A stretch of DNA of 64,000 nt from JABWCQ01 sp964530625 (GCA_964530625.1 CAZHAK010000002.1:62001-126000); one strand, 5' to 3'; numbered from the stretch's first letter, positions 53,133 to 61,308 are shown. A program made the numbers and translations. The notes: generated from the letters alone by a model not told the origin.

Positions 53133-54493
53133 TTCTGAACTAAGAGCTTCAGCGCGCGCTCGATTGCGGCGGCCTTGTGTTCGGTTTCTGCGCGCTCGTT
53201 TTCCGGAACGCTGTCGGCGACGATACCCGCGCCCGCTTGATAGCTAAAAACTCCATCGCGCAAAACAGCAGTACGCAGCATGATGCAGAATTCCGCGTTG
53301 CCGTCCGCGCCCAGAAAACCCGCGACTCCCGAATAGAAATCGCGCGGCACGGGCTCATTCTCGAGAATAATTTCAAGAGCGCGAACTTTGGGCGCGCCGC
53401 TGACAGTTCCTGCGGGAAACGAGGCCGCCAGCGCGTCGGTGGCAGTGAAGTCATCGCGCAGTTTCCCCCGCACGTCGCTGACCATGTGCATGACGTGACT
53501 AAAGCGAAGAATAGACCCAAGGTCTTCAACTTTGACGGAGCCGAAATCGCAGGCGCGCCCGAGATCATTGCGCGCCAAATCCACCAGCATCATGTGCTCC
53601 GCACGCTCTTTGGGGTCGGCTCTTAAGTCGCGCTCGAATTGCAGGTCGGCAACGTCGTCGCTGCCGCGTGGTCTTGTTCCGGCGATGGGATTGATGCGCA
53701 CTTCGCGGTTCGACACTCCGACGTGCAGCTCCGGAGAGGCTCCGATGAAAGTCCCGACGGGAGTTTCGTGATAGAACATGAACGGCGATGGATTGACTCT
53801 GCGGAGTGCGCGATAGAACTGGAATGCGTCGCCCTTGGCCTCGCGGGTGAATCGCTGTGACAGCACGCCTTGAAAAATATCGCCCGCGACGATGTGTGAT
53901 TTGAGTTTTTCGACAGATGATCTGAAATCTACGGGATCAAAACTGCTGGAGCGCGGCCCGGTTTCAAAGCTACTACGCTGAGAAGCAAGCGGAGCATCCA
54001 GAACCCGACTGAGTTCGCGCAGTCTGCTGTCATTTGAGTCGGAAGATTGATCAATGAGTTTTAGTTCATGCCGCAAATGATCGAAAATCACAAACTGCTT
54101 GTAATTCCCCAGCCATGCGAGCGGTGCGGAACTCTTCTTTGTTTGATCAAGCCGTTCGAGTTCGTGAATCCAATCAAAACCGATCACACCAATCAACCCG
54201 CCGGAGAAGGGCAACGGCTCGGAGGCTGATTCCTTGTGACTGTTCTTCTCGAACTCGGTCAATAAGTTTCGCAATGAGCCACTTGCGGTGACACCCTGAA
54301 TATCTGCGCGGGCATGACCGGGCGAATCCGCTGTTATCGCTCCGTCAAAGTCCAGACCAATAAAGGAATATCTTCCGAAGCGCTCTCCGCCAGTCGCGCT
54401 CTCCATCAGGAACGGAGCACGACCCAGCGACCGCAGCTTCAGAAAAGCGGCGACGGGAGTGAGCAGATCGGCGGAAAGAGTTTGTATAGTCAT
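53129..54493 (-). CDS. trpE: Anthranilate synthase component I
   Basis: ATG 54493 starts the family N-terminus; the TTG at 54517 lies inside the terminator hairpin and is rejected. The N-domain carries FLMESATGGERFGRYSFIG, equivalent to the LLES tryptophan-feedback site, so allosteric inhibition is expected. The catalytic domain has GDIFQGVLSQRF, RINPIAGTRPRG, LVDLARNDLGR, FPAGTVSGAPK and YQAGAGIVADS. It makes anthranilate from chorismate. No Shine-Dalgarno sequence is visible between the attenuator T-run and the start. First structural gene of the trp operon. Confidence 0.97.
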   Translation of the reverse strand: MTIQTLSADLLTPVAAFLKLRSLGRAPFLMESATGGERFGRYSFIGLDFDGAITADSPGHARADIQGVTASGSLRNLLTEFEKNSHKESASEPLPFSGGLIGVIGFDWIHELERLDQTKKSSAPLAWLGNYKQFVIFDHLRHELKLIDQSSDSNDSRLRELSRVLDAPLASQRSSFETGPRSSSFDPVDFRSSVEKLKSHIVAGDIFQGVLSQRFTREAKGDAFQFYRALRRVNPSPFMFYHETPVGTFIGASPELHVGVSNREVRINPIAGTRPRGSDDVADLQFERDLRADPKERAEHMMLVDLARNDLGRACDFGSVKVEDLGSILRFSHVMHMVSDVRGKLRDDFTATDALAASFPAGTVSGAPKVRALEIILENEPVPRDFYSGVAGFLGADGNAEFCIMLRTAVLRDGVFSYQAGAGIVADSVPENERAETEHKAAAIERALKLLVQK

Positions 54494-54503
54494 TAGCAGA
54501 AAC

Positions 54504-54530
54504 AAAAAACCACGCAAGAGTTATGCGTGG
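54504..54530 (-). terminator. trp operon attenuator terminator
   Basis: On the minus strand, CCACGCA (54530-54524) pairs with TGCGTGG (54516-54510) around a 7-nt loop, followed at once by six T (54509-54504). It ends only 10 nt before ATG of trpE, so it must be bypassed for expression. Confidence 0.88.
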
Positions 54531-54588
54531 CAGGTCAAGGGTCAGAGACGTTCAATCCGTCAGACAATACACTCCTCGACGCTGCCAA
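54528..54588 (-). promoter_or_regulatory. Alternative antiterminator pairing in the trp leader
   Basis: Minus-strand TTGGCAG-C-GTC (54588-54578) can pair with GACCTGCCA (54536-54528) with a one-base bulge. The latter overlaps the first arm of the terminator, so the two structures exclude each other. TTGGCAGCG can instead pair with the CGCTG inside the Trp-codon stretch, giving the classical 1:2, 2:3 and 3:4 logic. Confidence 0.68.
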
Positions 54589-54637
54589 GTTGCCAGCGCC
54601 AGACCCACGGCGAGGATGTGAAAAAGTGTGACTTCAT
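54560..54637 (-). CDS. trpL: trp leader peptide with three clustered Trp codons
   Basis: A 25-codon frame starts at ATG 54637 and stops at TGA 54560. It carries TGG codons at positions 11, 13 and 15 (peptide core WVWRW), a density far above chance in a peptide of this size. It begins about 25 nt after the -10 element of the trp promoter and ends 30 nt before the terminator hairpin, the standard arrangement for ribosome-mediated attenuation. A ribosome stalled on these codons would cover the segment that otherwise sequesters the antiterminator strand. No strong Shine-Dalgarno sequence precedes it, the one weak point. Confidence 0.82.
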   Translation of the reverse strand: MKSHFFTSSPWVWRWQLGSVEECIV

Positions 54638-54659
54638 GGTGCGATCATCATTATTCAAC

Positions 54660-54688
54660 AATATAGTTTCGAGTCTGCCGAAAGTCAA
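54660..54688 (-). promoter_or_regulatory. trp operon promoter
   Basis: Minus strand: TTGACT (54688-54683), a 17-nt spacer and TATATT (54665-54660). It lies directly upstream of the leader peptide. Confidence 0.75.
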
Positions 54689-54875
54689 GGGTCGGTGTCA
54701 AAATTTCCTAATGCCTCCATTTTCCCGACGAAATGCAACTGGCGGGAGAATTCTGTCGGTCACAATTCAAGACAAACTTATTAAAGGAATCAAAAACAAA
54801 GTTTTAGTTATGATGACCCTAACCGAATGTGCAGTTTATACTAACATAGTTAATTATGATAGTACTCGAACTTCC

Positions 54876-54904
54876 TTGACTTCCAATGAGGATGGAAATA
54901 TATT
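54876..54904 (+). promoter_or_regulatory. Promoter of the T9SS cargo gene at 54959
   Basis: TTGACT (54876-54881), a 17-nt spacer and TATATT (54899-54904), 54 nt before the ATG. It has the same hexamers and spacing as the divergent trp promoter. Confidence 0.68.
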
Positions 54905-54958
54905 AGCTATACTGCAACCGAAACGAATTGTTAACATGAAAGGACACGGAGCAGCCTT

Positions 54959-56611
54959 ATGAAATCGTTTAAATCTATGTTTTTGTGTTTGATGCTGGTG
55001 GCGATAAGCGCCAGCACGGCTCAGGCCGCCATAGGCTGGGCTGGCCAGATTTGGCCGACGAGTGGACAAACCTATTTGCCGACCGATAACATCGGTGTTT
55101 ATTTGCAAGTTTGGAAGGGCGGGTGTACAGATGCCCCAGGACCGTGTGTGGACGTCGAGGCATGGCTCTATTACAAGACTTTGAGCGCGGCGAGCTATGA
55201 CTCGGTACAAATGGTCTTTAACGTACAAATTGGCGCCAACGACGAGTGGACCGCTACCATTCCGTCCAGCGCCACAAATGGCGGCGAAGATGAGCTGTTT
55301 TACGCTCGTGTGCTTGATTTGTCCGACGGAGTTTGGTACGATGGCGCGCAAGATCAAGCGAACAACAACCCTCCGTTCACACTTCATATTCAAGACGGCA
55401 CGTCCCGCGATGTGGACGTTACATTTCGCGTGGACATGAACTGTGTGAATCCTGATCTGTTTGCAGGTGGAGTGTTCTTTACGGGTAATTTCCTCGGTTG
55501 GAGCACATGCAATCCGTTTGGCGCGATGAGCGATGCTGATAACGACGGCATTTGGGAAGGCACGTTTACGTTTGCCGGCGGTTCGAACGCGAACATCGAA
55601 TACAAGTTCCAGCGCAATGATGGCGAGAACTGCAACTGGGAGTGCGGCGGAAACCGCACGGCGGTGATTGACGACAGCGAGCCAACCCAAACTCTAGACT
55701 TGCAGATCTACTGCTGTGAAGTCTGGGGACCGCAGGAAATCTCCGCAGCCGGTTCGTATTGCGTCAGCCTCTGCTGCTGCTCGAACGAACTGTGGATTCT
55801 TTTGAACACTGCTTACAATCCGCCCGTTTTCTCCGACTTTGATTGGGTGAGCGGTTGTGTGGATTGCGGCAATCCGGATTGCACTCCCGGCAACGGCGAT
55901 ATCATTTATGAGATTCGTCAAGGCGGCGACGGCAACTGGTACCTCGTACTTTGTCTTGCTCCGGATGCAGGTTTGAATCTTCCTCCGGGCGAAGACGTCT
56001 ATTCGGGCTGCTTCTGCATTACGATTGACAACATCCTGCCGGTTCAAATGGCTTCATTCAGCGCGGTTGGCACGGACAACGCGGTGCGGGTGAATTGGTC
56101 AACAGCAACTGAGCAAGCGACGAGTCATTTCGTGCTGGATCGTTCGACGGACATGTCCAACTGGATCATGGCAACGCAGGTGCAGGCTCGCGGCGAAAGC
56201 TCCACGGAGACTCACTACAGCTTCACGGATAACAACGTCGCTGTGGGCACGACCTACAACTATCGCTTGACGATTGTGGATATTGACGGCGGCAGCACAG
56301 TTCATTCGCAGATTGCCAGTGCCACACCGCGCGATGCGTCTGTCGTGAGTGAATTCTCGCTTGCGCAAAACTATCCGAATCCGTTCAACCCTGAGACGAA
56401 CATCAGCTACACGCTGGCGAACGCCGCCAATGTTAGCTTGAAGATCTTCACGGTGACGGGTGAGGAAGTGGCGACGCTTGTGGATCGTTCGCAGGAAGCG
56501 GGCAGTTTCTCGGTGAGCTTTAATGCTGCTTCGTTGCCGAGCGGAGTGTATTTCTATCGTTTGGATGCCGGCAACTTCACGTCAACCCGCAAGATGTTGT
56601 TGCTGAAGTAA
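54959..56611 (+). CDS. Secreted Cys-rich protein with T9SS sorting domain
   Basis: ATG 54959 has CGGAG 7 nt upstream and a signal peptide (FLCLMLVAISASTAQA). Residues about 23-150 form an Ig-like beta domain (IWPTSGQTYLPTDNIGVYLQV). Residues about 155-250 resemble a carbohydrate/glycogen-binding sandwich (VTFRVDMNCVNPDLFAGGVFFTGNFLGW, YKFQRNDG), and a Cys-rich section follows (CCEVWGP, SLCCCSNE). An Fn3-like module precedes the sorting domain (NYPNPFNPETNISYTL, SLPSGVYFYRL, MLLLK). It is probably a surface-displayed polysaccharide- or glycan-binding protein, with no catalytic residues recognised. A terminator follows. Confidence 0.88.
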   Translation: MKSFKSMFLCLMLVAISASTAQAAIGWAGQIWPTSGQTYLPTDNIGVYLQVWKGGCTDAPGPCVDVEAWLYYKTLSAASYDSVQMVFNVQIGANDEWTATIPSSATNGGEDELFYARVLDLSDGVWYDGAQDQANNNPPFTLHIQDGTSRDVDVTFRVDMNCVNPDLFAGGVFFTGNFLGWSTCNPFGAMSDADNDGIWEGTFTFAGGSNANIEYKFQRNDGENCNWECGGNRTAVIDDSEPTQTLDLQIYCCEVWGPQEISAAGSYCVSLCCCSNELWILLNTAYNPPVFSDFDWVSGCVDCGNPDCTPGNGDIIYEIRQGGDGNWYLVLCLAPDAGLNLPPGEDVYSGCFCITIDNILPVQMASFSAVGTDNAVRVNWSTATEQATSHFVLDRSTDMSNWIMATQVQARGESSTETHYSFTDNNVAVGTTYNYRLTIVDIDGGSTVHSQIASATPRDASVVSEFSLAQNYPNPFNPETNISYTLANAANVSLKIFTVTGEEVATLVDRSQEAGSFSVSFNAASLPSGVYFYRLDAGNFTSTRKMLLLK

Positions 56612-56633
56612 GTCTTAGACAATTCGACTGAAA

Positions 56634-56671
56634 AAAGCGGGCCTTCCGAATGGGGGGCCCGCTTTAATTTT
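56634..56671 (+). terminator. Terminator after the T9SS cargo gene
   Basis: AAAGCGGGCC pairs with GGCCCGCTTT around a loop, followed by AATTTTG. Confidence 0.85.
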
Positions 56672-56689
56672 GTAAAATGCAGAAGCAGT

Positions 56690-57307
56690 CTATCTTTCGA
56701 CCAGCGTCAAGGGGCCGCGCTTCATCACACGGTATAGCGTCAACGCATATTCTCTGTCAATTTGCACTCTGTAAGTTGATCGCCCTTCAAACCATTCCAG
56801 CATCGTACCCAGCTTCTGGCGGAAGGAGGTCGGCACAGTGACCGGATCGTTTTCAGACATGGAGTGGACAATCAATCTGGGACCGTCGTGCCAGCGGATC
56901 TCGAAGGTGACGGGAATCTCTCGCTGCAACAGCCGTGGATCCATGTCCATGGCTTCGCTGACGATTTTCAGAAGAGAATCGGGAAAGCGCGGTTCAAATT
57001 CAAGTAATCTCACGCTTTCGACGGCAAAGATCAATGCGGTATCCGGATTAAATTCACGGGTCAATTCAGCGACATCGAGCTTGGCAGTTCCTGAGTCTTC
57101 AGCAAGCGTCCAGACAAGCGCGTTGCCAAGCCGGATGGTCATTTCCGAAGATTGGGCGTCGAATACAACGTAGGCTTCGTTACTCTTAATCAATTCGTTG
57201 TGCGCAGCCAGAAGTTTCCACTCTTTGACCAGTGAGTCAGGTTGAGCGAAACCGGTTGCGCTGGCAGCGAACAAAGCAATCGTCAAAACGGAGAGTCTAA
57301 AGAACAT
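56690..57307 (-). CDS. Exported protein of unknown function linked to L,D-transpeptidases
   Basis: ATG 57307 (MFFRLSVLTI) starts a signal peptide ending TGFAQ and overlaps the stop of the upstream transpeptidase gene by 11 nt. The roughly 185-residue mature protein contains mixed alpha/beta sequence with no Cys and no recognisable motif (MTIRLGNALVWTL, EIRWHDGPRLIVHSMSEND). It is the third gene of a coupled minus-strand unit with two L,D-transpeptidases, so a periplasmic role in cell-wall cross-linking or its control is likely by context only. Confidence 0.75.
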   Translation of the reverse strand: MFFRLSVLTIALFAASATGFAQPDSLVKEWKLLAAHNELIKSNEAYVVFDAQSSEMTIRLGNALVWTLAEDSGTAKLDVAELTREFNPDTALIFAVESVRLLEFEPRFPDSLLKIVSEAMDMDPRLLQREIPVTFEIRWHDGPRLIVHSMSENDPVTVPTSFRQKLGTMLEWFEGRSTYRVQIDREYALTLYRVMKRGPLTLVER

Positions 57308-57935
57308 AAACACCTGTGCCGATGCGAACACGGTCATAGAAAACTTTGAGATCAGCCGAACCTAAACGCACACAGCCGTGGCTGACGGACATTCCCAGCA
57401 GCCGTTCGTACAGCGTTCCGTGAATGAAGTAGCCGTCTCCGAAACCTAGTGCGTAATCGCCCATGACGTTCGGATCGAGGCGGTCAGAATTACTCTTGGG
57501 AATAGGTTCGTTTTCTTCAACGAATGCCCAATCCGGTTTGCGCCACCACGGCTCGACGATCTTGTTCTTGATGGAAAAGACGCCGGTGGGAGTATGGAAC
57601 ACCCACTTCTTGCCGGTCTTGGGATCGGTTAACTCACCACCTGACCCAGTCGAACAAACCGCTTTGAAGTAAACCGAGTCCGTCGTTCTCAAGTAAGCAT
57701 TGTTCGTGTAAGGATCGATCACAACATAGTTGCTCTTAGGCGAAGCTTTGGCAATCTCGCTCTTGAGAAGTCTGACATTCTTGGCGACGGTCTTGACTTC
57801 CGGGACGGCCACGATAATGGAGTCAATCGCCGCAATCGCGTCCGGGCGCGGCATCTGCGCGGGCCTTTCAGCCAAGGCAAATAGCAGACCCACGACAGCT
57901 AACAGAGCGACGATGACCATCAGAACAATTTTCAT
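57297..57935 (-). CDS. L,D-transpeptidase (YkuD family), membrane-anchored
   Basis: An N-terminal signal anchor (MKIVLMVIVALLAVVGLLFAL) leads into a YkuD catalytic domain (residues about 68-212) with the conserved IHGT (His172) and SHGCVR (Cys188, Arg190) motifs, all expected for activity. It cross-links peptidoglycan through 3-3 bonds or attaches proteins to the wall in the periplasm. The start overlaps the preceding gene by 1 nt (TAATG) and the stop overlaps the next by 11 nt. It differs from its upstream neighbour, which carries the YafK-like variant motif. Confidence 0.93.
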   Translation of the reverse strand: MKIVLMVIVALLAVVGLLFALAERPAQMPRPDAIAAIDSIIVAVPEVKTVAKNVRLLKSEIAKASPKSNYVVIDPYTNNAYLRTTDSVYFKAVCSTGSGGELTDPKTGKKWVFHTPTGVFSIKNKIVEPWWRKPDWAFVEENEPIPKSNSDRLDPNVMGDYALGFGDGYFIHGTLYERLLGMSVSHGCVRLGSADLKVFYDRVRIGTGVYVL

Positions 57936-58996
57936 TACAGTCCCTCCAATTTACGAACAATGGTTACGGGAGTGCCCACCTGTGCGATCTTCATGAGTTT
58001 CAGCATGTCCTCATCAGCCAGCGCGACACAGCCGTCTGTCCAGTTCTTATTTTGGCCGCCATGCCCGTGAATCTCGATCAGTTTTCCGATCGCGGCGCGA
58101 CTGGAGATCCGGCCACTGCGCTTATTCGCGGCGAAACGCTTTTTGTCGTCTTCATTGGGATAGTTGAGCAAAAGCGCTTTGTAGTAGCGGCTGGAATGCT
58201 TGACTTCGGTTACTCTATATACACCTTCAGGCGTCGCGCCGTCTCCTGCGAACATTTTTTGATAGGCAGCATTAAATCCCAAATCACACTTGAAAGTTTT
58301 CGTCTTTTTCCCGTCTTCAATCAGGTGCAACTCATGCATCTCTTTGTCAACGATAAGTGCGATGGATCCGCTGGTGCGGCTCTCGGAAATAGTCCGGGAA
58401 ACCCAACTTTTGGCGATACGAATCCGTTCTTGGTCATCAATACCGTGGTTATTGATTGACTCACGTAGAGCAGCTAAGTGATCGCGGCACTCTTGTCCAG
58501 CGTTTAATGCGCCTTCGAGATCTTCTTGCGCAAGCAAACTCATGGCGGTGGCTTGGCTCATTTGCGCAAGTGACCAAAGTTTTTCGGCGTGATAGAGAGT
58601 CAGTTTGTGATCGAGCGACTTGCGCCAGTGGCCCAGGTCTTCCGTCAGGTCCCCTAACTCGGTTCGTGCACGCGTCAGTGCGACGGCCCGGCGCACATGT
58701 GCCGAGTCGTTGGCCTGTTGTGAAAGCGCGCGCGCCAAGGCGATTAAAGAGTCTGCCGAGTTGTATTTCCGCATGATGGACAGCCGACCTTGTTGGAAGG
58801 CCATTTCTTCACGGGCCGTTTGCAGGGCGGCTTCGGCGGCCTCGAGCTCATCCTTCGCGTATTTTTTCGCGAAGCTTTCACGCAAATTTGACAGTGCGGA
58901 TTCCGCTCTGACCATATCAGCGAGCGGAGGGGTGTCGCAGCCCAGCCAAAACAAGGCAAGGGCAATCGGAGCGGCTAGCAACACACGTCGGAGCAT
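57935..58996 (-). CDS. Lipoprotein with DUF4398-like helical domain fused to an L,D-transpeptidase (YafK-like)
   Basis: A lipobox (FWLGC) anchors the protein. Residues about 25-190 are alpha-helical (MVRAESALSNLRESFAKKYA, MRKYNSADSLIALARALSQQA) and resemble the lipoprotein encoded next door at 59111-59713 (compare LFRKYDAAKAQLAKATEMANQA), both like DUF4398 proteins. Residues about 215-350 form a YkuD-type domain with IEIHGHGG and TDGCVAL; the nucleophile is Cys323, and the usual arginine after the cysteine is replaced by Ala-Leu, as in YafK/DpaA-type enzymes. Such variants can act as amidases that release Braun-type lipoprotein rather than as transferases. The helical domain probably senses or binds the envelope. 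Confidence 0.9.
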   Translation of the reverse strand: MLRRVLLAAPIALALFWLGCDTPPLADMVRAESALSNLRESFAKKYAKDELEAAEAALQTAREEMAFQQGRLSIMRKYNSADSLIALARALSQQANDSAHVRRAVALTRARTELGDLTEDLGHWRKSLDHKLTLYHAEKLWSLAQMSQATAMSLLAQEDLEGALNAGQECRDHLAALRESINNHGIDDQERIRIAKSWVSRTISESRTSGSIALIVDKEMHELHLIEDGKKTKTFKCDLGFNAAYQKMFAGDGATPEGVYRVTEVKHSSRYYKALLLNYPNEDDKKRFAANKRSGRISSRAAIGKLIEIHGHGGQNKNWTDGCVALADEDMLKLMKIAQVGTPVTIVRKLEGL

Positions 58997-59045
58997 TCAG
59001 TTCAATCTGCTAAGGTTTCTGATTTAAAAGGATTAGAGTGCACAA

Positions 59046-59068
59046 GGAGCCGCAAAACCTGCGGCTCC
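59046..59068 (-). terminator. Hairpin between the DUF4398-like lipoprotein and transpeptidase genes
   Basis: GGAGCCGCA pairs with TGCGGCTCC around a 5-nt loop, just after the stop of the gene at 59111 (minus strand); the T-run is weak. Confidence 0.6.
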
Positions 59069-59110
59069 CTGTTTAACTCGGTCATACCCCGAAGGGTTGC
59101 GTCTTCGTAA

Positions 59111-59713
59111 CTACTTTTTCTTGCCCTTGGCCATGTCGGAGGCCTTGGTGATTTCAGCAGTGATATTTGCGACACGCTGCTGCACCGTTTGGAACTTCGA
59201 GCGAGCAGGCAGATATTTGCCCGCGTTGAATTCCTGAACGGCGGAATCAAAGGCGGCGCGGGCGGCGGACAGGTCGCTCTTGATGAGTTCGATATCAGCC
59301 TTGTTGCCTTTACCTACGGGAGCTTTCGCGAGCATAGAATCCGCAGTTGCCAAAGAGGCCATCAGAGTTTCCTGCAGAGTGGTCAACTCAGTCTTGATGC
59401 GCTCCTTTTCGGCGACTGCAGCGCTGGCAGCTTGATTGGCCATTTCCGTGGCCTTTGCCAGCTGTGCTTTGGCGGCGTCGTACTTGCGGAATAGCGCAAA
59501 CTTGCCGTCTTGCTCTTTGACGGCGGCCAAGGCGGCATTCAGCGTATCACGCGCAGCGCCAAAGGCCTGCGAGGCATACTGGTCGGCTTCAGCAGTCTTT
59601 GCAGCGGTAAGTGCGGCATTGGCAGCGTCAGCTTCGGCTTTGGGCGGCTCGGCACAACCTGCCAAGAACAGCAGGGGGGCGATCCACAGAACGGCAATCA
59701 GAGTCTTCTTCAT
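59111..59713 (-). CDS. DUF4398-like Ala-rich helical lipoprotein
   Basis: ATG 59713 (MKKTLIAVLWIAPLLFLAGC) follows AAGGAAGGA and gives a textbook lipobox LAGC; the longer frame upstream is Arg-rich and rejected. The mature protein is almost entirely helical, Ala/Lys/Glu-rich (about 25% Ala), with heptad-like stretches and a basic tail (AKGKKK). It matches the helical half of the neighbouring YafK-like protein. It is probably an envelope-attached coiled-coil protein, perhaps bridging the outer membrane and peptidoglycan in the manner of Lpp, but that role is inference. Confidence 0.85.
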   Translation of the reverse strand: MKKTLIAVLWIAPLLFLAGCAEPPKAEADAANAALTAAKTAEADQYASQAFGAARDTLNAALAAVKEQDGKFALFRKYDAAKAQLAKATEMANQAASAAVAEKERIKTELTTLQETLMASLATADSMLAKAPVGKGNKADIELIKSDLSAARAAFDSAVQEFNAGKYLPARSKFQTVQQRVANITAEITKASDMAKGKKK

Positions 59714-59853
59714 GGTGTCCTTCCTTGAACCCGGTTGGAGTGGATTGACACGGAGTCGTTGCGGCCGGGTAACCTTGGCGGCCCGTGGGCGAACGGTTTC
59801 AACGTCCACCAACTAACTAAAGATAATAAAATTTCAACAAAAAAACAGTCTAA

Positions 59854-60471
59854 CTATGCAGCGGCGGGTAAAAGGTGGTTACTTAGCATCTGCAACGCCT
59901 CTCTCGCGCTGTCGGGCAACGTTTCTTCCGGGAGCATAGAGACACGCTTTCGAATCAAGAGAGCGGCAATGCCATGCACGGATCCCCACAAGCCAAGAGC
60001 AGCGGAGTCCACGGATGTGCCTTTGAACAAACCGCGCGATTGGCACTCTTTAACAGTAGTGGTAAGCATCCGAAAAGCTCGCCTACCGTAGCGCCATTCA
60101 GCGGTTTCCAGGATTTTGGGCAAAGGAGTGAACAGCATGAACATCAAATCGTAGTACTCCGGCTCTGCGAGGGCAAATTCCAGATAGCCTTCGAGGAGCG
60201 CCTTCAACCTCTTAACAGGGTCTTTGAGCTTGACACTTTCGCGTTGCCTCACAAAGAGCTTGCGGAAGCCTTCGTTGTGGAGGTCAAAGAGGATCGCGTC
60301 TTTATCCTTAAAATACAGGTAGATAGTAGCCGGGCTATACTCTATCTTTTCTGCAATTTTACGGATGGAGACATTTTGGAAGCCGTCTTCGGCGAAGAGG
60401 TCTTTTGCAGCTTCCAGAATGTTAGCGCGCATCTCTTGTTTTTCCCGTAATTTACGGTCAATAATGGACAC
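59854..60471 (-). CDS. TetR/AcrR-family transcriptional regulator
   Basis: At 205 residues, the N-terminal HTH (about 15-60) has the family pattern: ILEAAKDLFAEDGFQNVSIR, then KIAEKIEYSPATIYLYFKDK. The C-terminal domain resembles TetR_C_33-type members that bind lipophilic ligands (YYDLMFMLFTPLP, LGLWGSVHGIAALLI). It is transcribed away from the membrane-protein gene at 60595. The shared spacer contains a 10-bp inverted repeat that could be its operator. It probably represses itself and the divergent pair; the ligand is unknown. Confidence 0.94.
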   Translation of the reverse strand: MSIIDRKLREKQEMRANILEAAKDLFAEDGFQNVSIRKIAEKIEYSPATIYLYFKDKDAILFDLHNEGFRKLFVRQRESVKLKDPVKRLKALLEGYLEFALAEPEYYDLMFMLFTPLPKILETAEWRYGRRAFRMLTTTVKECQSRGLFKGTSVDSAALGLWGSVHGIAALLIRKRVSMLPEETLPDSAREALQMLSNHLLPAAA

Positions 60472-60487
60472 GTGACGCTCTGAACAG

Positions 60488-60522
60488 TGTTTAGTTTAGG
60501 GTCATAGTGTACAAAATAAACA
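60488..60522. promoter_or_regulatory. Inverted repeat in the TetR divergent spacer, candidate operator
   Basis: TGTTTAGTTT (60488-60497) and AAAATAAACA (60513-60522) form a 10-bp inverted repeat with one mismatch, separated by 15 nt. It begins 17 nt from the TetR gene start and faces the gene at 60595. Confidence 0.5.
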
Positions 60523-60594
60523 TAAAGAAAGCAAGTGGTCATCTAATAATTAAGGAGTTCGCAAGTAAAGACTTAGTTGCTTATCTTGTATTTT

Positions 60595-61308
60595 ATGACA
60601 AAGAATTATTCCTTTCAGCCTCCAGCTGACCCTACTTTGGGCAGCAGAATCAGTTTAATTGTGTCTTTGGCGGCGGTGGGATTGTTTCTATTGGTCGCCT
60701 TGGCGGGTCTGAGTGCGAGTGGCCTTGCAGGTTCGAGCGACACGGCTATGCATGTGGTCTTGAGGCTGGACGGAAGTATCGCCGGAGAAATCGAGTCGCG
60801 GAACCTGACACCAGAGGGAACCTTAAGACTTGCGTTTGTTGAGCACGGCAGAGAAGATGATGGGCCGAAGTACGAGTGGTGGCAGCTTGCGGAGCGGGAA
60901 GATCGTTCCGGTTATCCGAGAATTGACCCTCAGAGCGGAGGTTCGGGTTTGCCGGGAGCACGGGGGGAGGATGAAGATCCGGCTTACTACTCAGAATCGG
61001 ATTACCTAAACCCGGAACTGTCATCACGGATTTTTCAGGAAGAGAAGTATTGGCTCTTGGATCACCCGACACACAACAGTGGGTTTCGGTTTGAGTCATG
61101 GCTGGTCGAGCGAGAGGGACCTAAAGAGATTGTACTTTTGGCCGGAGTGAGCTGGGGGATTTCAGTCAAAAACGGAGAGATAACAGCACTTCACCACCCA
61201 CAGGCTATTGCGCGCATGTCCCGGTTTGACTGGCACGAATCTTTGCGCATCAGCGGCTTTGGAAGCGGCTGGCAGATCAAAAGACCGTCCCGCCTGAAGC
61301 TTCCTTAG
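60595..61308 (+). CDS. Single-pass membrane protein, unknown function
   Basis: ATG 60595 is chosen; TTG 60577 in the same frame is possible and lies nearer an AAGGAG (60552-60557). One membrane segment (SLIVSLAAVGLFLLVALAGL, about residues 21-40) is followed by a roughly 195-residue soluble domain with charged beta-type sequence (LRLDGSIAGEIESRNLTPEG, DWHESLRISGFG). No known motif. It is divergent from the TetR gene and about 50 nt upstream of an exported SRPBCC protein gene, so the two may form the regulated unit. Confidence 0.72.
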   Translation: MTKNYSFQPPADPTLGSRISLIVSLAAVGLFLLVALAGLSASGLAGSSDTAMHVVLRLDGSIAGEIESRNLTPEGTLRLAFVEHGREDDGPKYEWWQLAEREDRSGYPRIDPQSGGSGLPGARGEDEDPAYYSESDYLNPELSSRIFQEEKYWLLDHPTHNSGFRFESWLVEREGPKEIVLLAGVSWGISVKNGEITALHHPQAIARMSRFDWHESLRISGFGSGWQIKRPSRLKLP

